The translations under genes were made by a program, and so were the position numbers. DNA of 41,002 nucleotides from Corynebacterium faecale. GTDB lineage: Bacteria; Actinomycetota; Actinomycetes; Mycobacteriales; Mycobacteriaceae. Positions 37,838-41,002 of the stretch are shown here, piece after piece; the stretch's first letter is position 1, and each line of letters begins with the position of its first letter. The notes under the pieces are model-generated. The model did no database searches. It had not been told where the DNA came from and was given only the letters and a program-made list of their open reading frames with translations. The stretch is from assembly GCF_030408735.1 (NCBI RefSeq), contig NZ_CP047206.1, forward strand, positions 1-41,002, read 5' to 3'.

Positions 37838-39442
37838 GTGAAAAACAAAGGTGCCATTGCAGTAGTGGCGATTGTGGCCCTGGTACTCGGCCTAGTGATG
37901 TTTGTGGCGCTAATGTTCACCGACGAGGACATGGTGTGTGAACCGCTCGACGGTACCGGAACAGGCGTGCCTGCCGGATCGTATGCCATGCCGGAATCGG
38001 TGCCCCCCGCGTCTTTGACCTCTGGTTTCGGCCCCCGGTGGGGGTCAATGCACGAGGGCGCAGATATAGCAGGTGGAGCAGGAACCCCGATCTACGCCTT
38101 TGCCAATGGTGTGGTGGTCAATGCCGGGCCTGCCGCTGGTTTTGGAAATTGGATCGTTATTGACCATATGAGTGCTGAGGGGGAGAAATTCTCCACCGTC
38201 TACGGGCACATGTTCGCAGAAGATCTCATGGTCTCTGTGGGCCAGACTGTGCGTGCAGGACAGCAGATTGCCCGTGAGGGCTACGCAGGCAGTGTTCAAC
38301 CCCCTGGGCCTGGCGGCTCACACCTGCACTTTGAAGTCCACCCTGGTGGCTACCGTAATCCCGCCGATCCCACCCCGTGGCTCGATCAAGCCGTCAACGT
38401 GGGGGCCGCAGGCGATACCACCGTGACTGTCCCGGACGGAAACACCGACTTTGGCGCTGGTGACGAACTGCCTCCACTGCCGCCTAGCGTGGGGTCTGAG
38501 GACAATTATCAGATTGACTCCATCCGGCTATCTCGCGCGATTCACCAGCAATTCCCAGAGATTAAAACCATCGGTGGGTGGCGACCAGTCGATGCCTTCC
38601 CCGATCACCCCAGTGGCCGTGCTGTCGATGTCATGATCCCCAATTGGGAAACCAGCGCAGGCCAGGAATTAGGCACACGGGTAAAAGACTGGATCTGGGC
38701 CAACCGGGAGGCGTTCAATGTTGAGTACATGATCTGGCAGCAGACCTATATCCCCAGCTCGGGCACGGCAAATGTCATGGAAGATCGTGGCAGCCCCACC
38801 CAAAACCACTACGATCACGTGCACATCACCACCGTGGGCGGGGGATACCCAGACGGCAGCACACCCATTACTGCCCCTACTGGCCTGAGTTCAGGTGGCG
38901 GCAGCTACTCGGTCAACCCGGATTGTAACGGCGTGGGCGGAGTCGGCACTGACGCAGAACTACTGGAGGGTGTCATCCCAGAAGAATTCTCCCGGTGGTT
39001 TGCTCGCGGTGGCCAGGTCTGTGAGGGCGTGGACGCGCCACTGCTGGCCGCACAGATGGGCCAGGAGAGCAACTTCACGGCCAATCAGGTATCCGGTGCT
39101 GGTGCCATGGGCTTTTCCCAGTTCATGCCGGGGACGTGGGCAAAATACGGCTATAAGGTAGATGAAAACGGTAATAAGGTCGGCGCTGCGGGATCAGGTG
39201 ATCCCAACAACATCGGTGATGCGGTGATGGCACAGGCAGATTACATGTGTGAGCTGCAAACGCTTCTGGCTCCTGCACTAGCATCAGGCCAGATTCAGGG
39301 TGACCTGACCTCCCTGACACTGGCTGCATACAACGCCGGGCCTGGTGCGGTACTCGATCATGGCGGCATCCCTCCCTATGCCGAGACACAAGCTTATGTC
39401 CCCAAGATTCTCGAAGCTCGGGAATCCTACGCAAAGAGGTAA
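37838..39442 (+). CDS. Three-domain cell-wall hydrolase of the transfer system
   Basis: This 534-aa membrane-anchored enzyme is predicted to open peptidoglycan for the mating channel. One N-terminal membrane helix (about 4-27) is followed by three domains. M23/LytM peptidase (about 50-190) has H72, D76 and H162-L-H164. A second zinc-type domain of the ARB_07466 kind (about 222-340) has HPSGRAVDVM and YDHVHIT. Then a lytic transglycosylase (about 375-530) has catalytic Glu410 (QMGQESNF), GAGAMGFSQFMPGTW and LAAYNAGPGAV. GTG start with GGAG seven bases upstream. Three wall activities in one chain is unusual. It is in a separate transcription unit from the main tra operon. Confidence 0.88.
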   Translation: MKNKGAIAVVAIVALVLGLVMFVALMFTDEDMVCEPLDGTGTGVPAGSYAMPESVPPASLTSGFGPRWGSMHEGADIAGGAGTPIYAFANGVVVNAGPAAGFGNWIVIDHMSAEGEKFSTVYGHMFAEDLMVSVGQTVRAGQQIAREGYAGSVQPPGPGGSHLHFEVHPGGYRNPADPTPWLDQAVNVGAAGDTTVTVPDGNTDFGAGDELPPLPPSVGSEDNYQIDSIRLSRAIHQQFPEIKTIGGWRPVDAFPDHPSGRAVDVMIPNWETSAGQELGTRVKDWIWANREAFNVEYMIWQQTYIPSSGTANVMEDRGSPTQNHYDHVHITTVGGGYPDGSTPITAPTGLSSGGGSYSVNPDCNGVGGVGTDAELLEGVIPEEFSRWFARGGQVCEGVDAPLLAAQMGQESNFTANQVSGAGAMGFSQFMPGTWAKYGYKVDENGNKVGAAGSGDPNNIGDAVMAQADYMCELQTLLAPALASGQIQGDLTSLTLAAYNAGPGAVLDHGGIPPYAETQAYVPKILEARESYAKR

Positions 39443-39448
39443 ATAAAA

Positions 39449-40051
39449 ATGTCTATGAAGCAAGTGTGGATCGTGTTAAGCGGCCTGGTCGCTGTGTCGG
39501 CCGTCCTGGTGATCTGGTCGATGACGCGCGATAGTGGCCCAGTGGATTCACACTCCACTGCACAATCGACGTCACTGACTACTCCCACCCCTGTGCAGCC
39601 TGCCCATGACGCCACTGACCACATCACCGAAGATCCTTACGCACCCAATGAGCGCATTGAGCACACGGCAGAACGGGTGATTGCGGAAATGTATTCCTTT
39701 TCCCCTGCCGAGGATTCCTCGCCTCGGGACGCTATGGTGCGTGGACAGCGCTATATGACTGGTGACCTGCTCGATGCCTCGGAACGTGATGTGGAAGAAC
39801 AGCGACTGTCCGCGTCCTGGACTGGGTGGGCAGAATCCGGTGATTACGTCACCACAGCCACCACAGCCACCACCACTGAGATGATGAGTCCCACTGAGGG
39901 CACTGTGGAGGTCACCGGACGGCAAACAGTCATGGGGCGCTCCTCGATGATCCCGCTGGCCCCGTTTACCGCCCAAGTCCATCTCGTCCTGGTCGATGAC
40001 GTGTGGTTAGCCGATGGGTTTGAGATCATCGACGGTGCCCCCACCGTGTAA
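39449..40051 (+). CDS. Bitopic VirB8/NTF2-like membrane protein
   Basis: This 200-aa protein has one membrane helix (about 6-24: VWIVLSGLVAVSAVLVIWS), a Ser/Thr/Pro linker and an extracytoplasmic domain from about 68 (RIEHTAERVIAEMYSF...) that ends in a strand pair (FTAQVHLVLVDDVWLADGFEII), the NTF2-like pattern of VirB8-type proteins. It begins six bases after the hydrolase stop and is cotranscribed. It may position the hydrolase at the channel. It is similar in layout, though not clearly in sequence, to the gene at 3363. Confidence 0.8.
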   Translation: MSMKQVWIVLSGLVAVSAVLVIWSMTRDSGPVDSHSTAQSTSLTTPTPVQPAHDATDHITEDPYAPNERIEHTAERVIAEMYSFSPAEDSSPRDAMVRGQRYMTGDLLDASERDVEEQRLSASWTGWAESGDYVTTATTATTTEMMSPTEGTVEVTGRQTVMGRSSMIPLAPFTAQVHLVLVDDVWLADGFEIIDGAPTV

Positions 40052-40061
40052 CGGTCATAAA

Positions 40062-40094
40062 AACAGCCCCAGTTCTAAAAGAACTGGGGCTGTT
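40062..40094 (+). terminator. Terminator of hydrolase operon
   Basis: AACAGCCCCAGTTC (40062-40075) pairs perfectly with GAACTGGGGCTGTT (40081-40094), followed by GTGTTTC. Stable 14-15 bp stem, 10 bases after the last gene. Confidence 0.85.
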
Positions 40095-40099
40095 GTGTT

Positions 40100-40540
40100 T
40101 CTACAGCTTCCATTTTCGGATGTTCGCGGATTGTGGGGCTTGTTGTACTTCTGGGTTGTCTTTGAAACCGAGCGTGCCTACTATTTAGTGACCCCCGCTT
40201 ATGGGAGATCCGCCATCTGAGTTACTGCTTCTCACTTCGGTGAGGTTGGCCGTGAGATTGTCAGAATCTTTCGTCAAGATCCTTTTCATAGGCGGGGTTC
40301 TTAGCTCTCTACTGAATGTGGAGGGCTTATTTTTATCTCCTGCTCCCGGCCGGCGTTATGGAGATAGCAGTGGCTTAGTTATTTCAGGGACAAGGTGGCG
40401 TAGCCGCCGCGTCAGTCATTTTTAAGCTTTGATGTGGTTGCGGTAAGGAGAATGACCCACTCTCATATTGAACTAGCGGATACTTACATAGTGGAGTCTT
40501 TTAAACACTAAATATGCAGGTCAAAGAGATTTTTAGTAAA
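40100..40540. other. Intergenic stretch with no supported gene
   Basis: About 440 bases without a convincing coding region. Short open frames here have no ribosome-binding signal and no recognisable protein. The last 70 bases (about 40470-40545) are AT-rich and lie beside the iterons, as expected for a DNA-unwinding element. Confidence 0.5.
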
Positions 40541-40546
40541 TTTAAT

Positions 40547-40941
40547 GTGGTTAAATATACGCACTTTTGTGTGTGAATATACGCACTTTTGTGTGTGAAT
40601 ATACGCATCTGTGTGGTCAAATATACGCACTCCGCTTTCCCGTGTGGTCAAATATACGCACTGTCACCTGGGGAAATGTTTTCATCTTCGTTTTCTGATT
40701 TTCCCGTGTGGTCAAATATACGCACTGCTTTTAGCGGCCTTATATCGTCTTTTGACCTGGGGAAATGCTCATAGCTAACACCGATTGGAGGGTATCTGTG
40801 TGGTCAAATATACGCACTCCATTTTCCCGTGTGGACAAAGATACGCACTGCTTTTAGCGGCCTTATATCGTCTTTTGACCTGGGTAAATGCTCATAGCTA
40901 ACACCGGCTGGAGGGTATCTGTGTGGTCAAATATACGCACT
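40547..40941. repeat. oriV: Iteron array of the replication origin (oriV candidate)
   Basis: Nine copies of an element with core ATACGCA(C)T: 40547-40565, 40569-40587, 40591-40609, 40611-40631, 40642-40662, 40706-40726, 40798-40818, 40829-40849, 40921-40941. The last six share GTGTGG-CAAA-ATACGCACT. The first three are tightly packed at 22- and 20-22-bp steps and diverge at their left half. In the circle they are downstream of repA. The eighth copy contains TGTGGACAA (40830-40838), the complement of the actinobacterial DnaA box TTGTCCACA; the others differ there by one base. Confidence 0.87.
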
Positions 40942-40947
40942 CCATTT
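40706..40947. repeat. 123-bp tandem duplication within the origin
   Basis: Sequence from 40706 to 40828 recurs from 40829 to 40947 with only a few differences (period 123). Each unit has an iteron, GCTTTTAGCGGCCTTATATC, TTTTGACCTGGG and a second iteron. A shorter fragment of the unit (ACCTGGGGAAATG) appears at 40667. Confidence 0.85.
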
Positions 40948-40960
40948 TGTATCAAAAAAA

Positions 40961-40991
40961 GGGTAGTCCGCACATTTTTAGCGGACTACCC
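40961..40991 (-). terminator. Terminator of repA across the circular join
   Basis: GGGTAGTCCGC (40961-40971) pairs perfectly with GCGGACTACCC (40981-40991). On the leftward strand it is followed by TTTTTTT (complement of 40954-40960). It lies 11 bases beyond the repA stop if the window ends are joined, and no other leftward gene is near. Confidence 0.88.
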
Positions 40992-41002
40992 TTAATTTTC
41001 AG

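Noticed and set aside
40201..40425. 74-codon frame on the + strand
   Set aside because: No ribosome-binding site and no protein-like pattern; lies in a non-coding stretch before the iterons.
40547..40941. CRISPR array
   Set aside because: Repeat spacing is irregular and partly overlapping, spacers are duplicated, and no cas genes exist; iterons explain it.

Overview
The window is best read as one complete circular conjugative plasmid of about 41 kb from a Corynebacterium-type actinobacterium. The host assignment rests on the SCO6880/VirB4/TraG transfer genes, a TraA-type MobF relaxase, a DUF4913-like protein, an IS6-family element of corynebacterial type and moderately high GC. Circularity is supported by the edges: base 1 is the last base of the stop codon of a leftward rep gene, and a perfect 11-bp hairpin with a T-run, oriented to terminate rep, lies at 40961-40991, directly downstream of it once the ends are joined.

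Layout. (1) 1-2195, leftward: RepA_C-type initiator, an unrecognised 219-aa protein, and a regulator with two XRE helix-turn-helix domains. (2) 2390-14733, rightward: the main transfer operon. It encodes a Pro-rich secreted protein, a bitopic NTF2-like protein, a ParA-like protein, two small two-TM proteins, a tandem pair of paralogous membrane proteins, a VirB6/TrbL-like channel protein with a Gly-rich tail, an SCO6880-type protein and a VirB4-type ATPase (together resembling a VirB4 split over two genes), a VirD4/TraG coupling protein and a DUF4913-like protein. A hairpin terminator closes it. (3) 14927-20356, leftward: a MobF relaxase-helicase and a coiled-coil partner. Upstream of the relaxase, 20455-20562 carries three inverted repeats and is the best oriT candidate. 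(4) 20574-25737: a likely leading region of small genes, including an HNH protein, a free-standing DnaB N-terminal-domain protein, a VbhA/VbhT-like antitoxin/Fic toxin pair in one overlapping operon with a serine recombinase, and a highly structured non-coding stretch at 23566-23930. (5) 26021-30068: a controller-type XRE gene and an MmeI-like restriction-modification protein, separated by an intact IS6 insertion with a perfect 8-bp target duplication. (6) 30104-36239: a 52-bp perfect palindrome, then a giant DNA methylase/SNF2 helicase whose N-terminal linker holds a second, out-of-frame 190-aa gene with strong coding character. (7) 36371-37680: a ParA/ribbon-helix-helix partition pair, a centromere-like upstream region and a separate small RHH gene. 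(8) 37838-40051, rightward: a three-domain cell-wall hydrolase and a VirB8/NTF2-like protein, which belong to the transfer machine. (9) 40547-40991: nine iterons, one containing a perfect actinobacterial DnaA box, a 123-bp tandem duplication and the rep terminator; this is the probable vegetative origin.

Working together: rep plus iterons maintain the plasmid, parA/RHH and the Fic module stabilise it, the two tra blocks and the relaxase move it, and the genes entering first probably protect it from the new host. The most unusual items are the overprinted gene, the structured RNA candidate, the recombinase-antitoxin-Fic operon, the lone DnaB N-domain and the palindromic sites shared by three loci.
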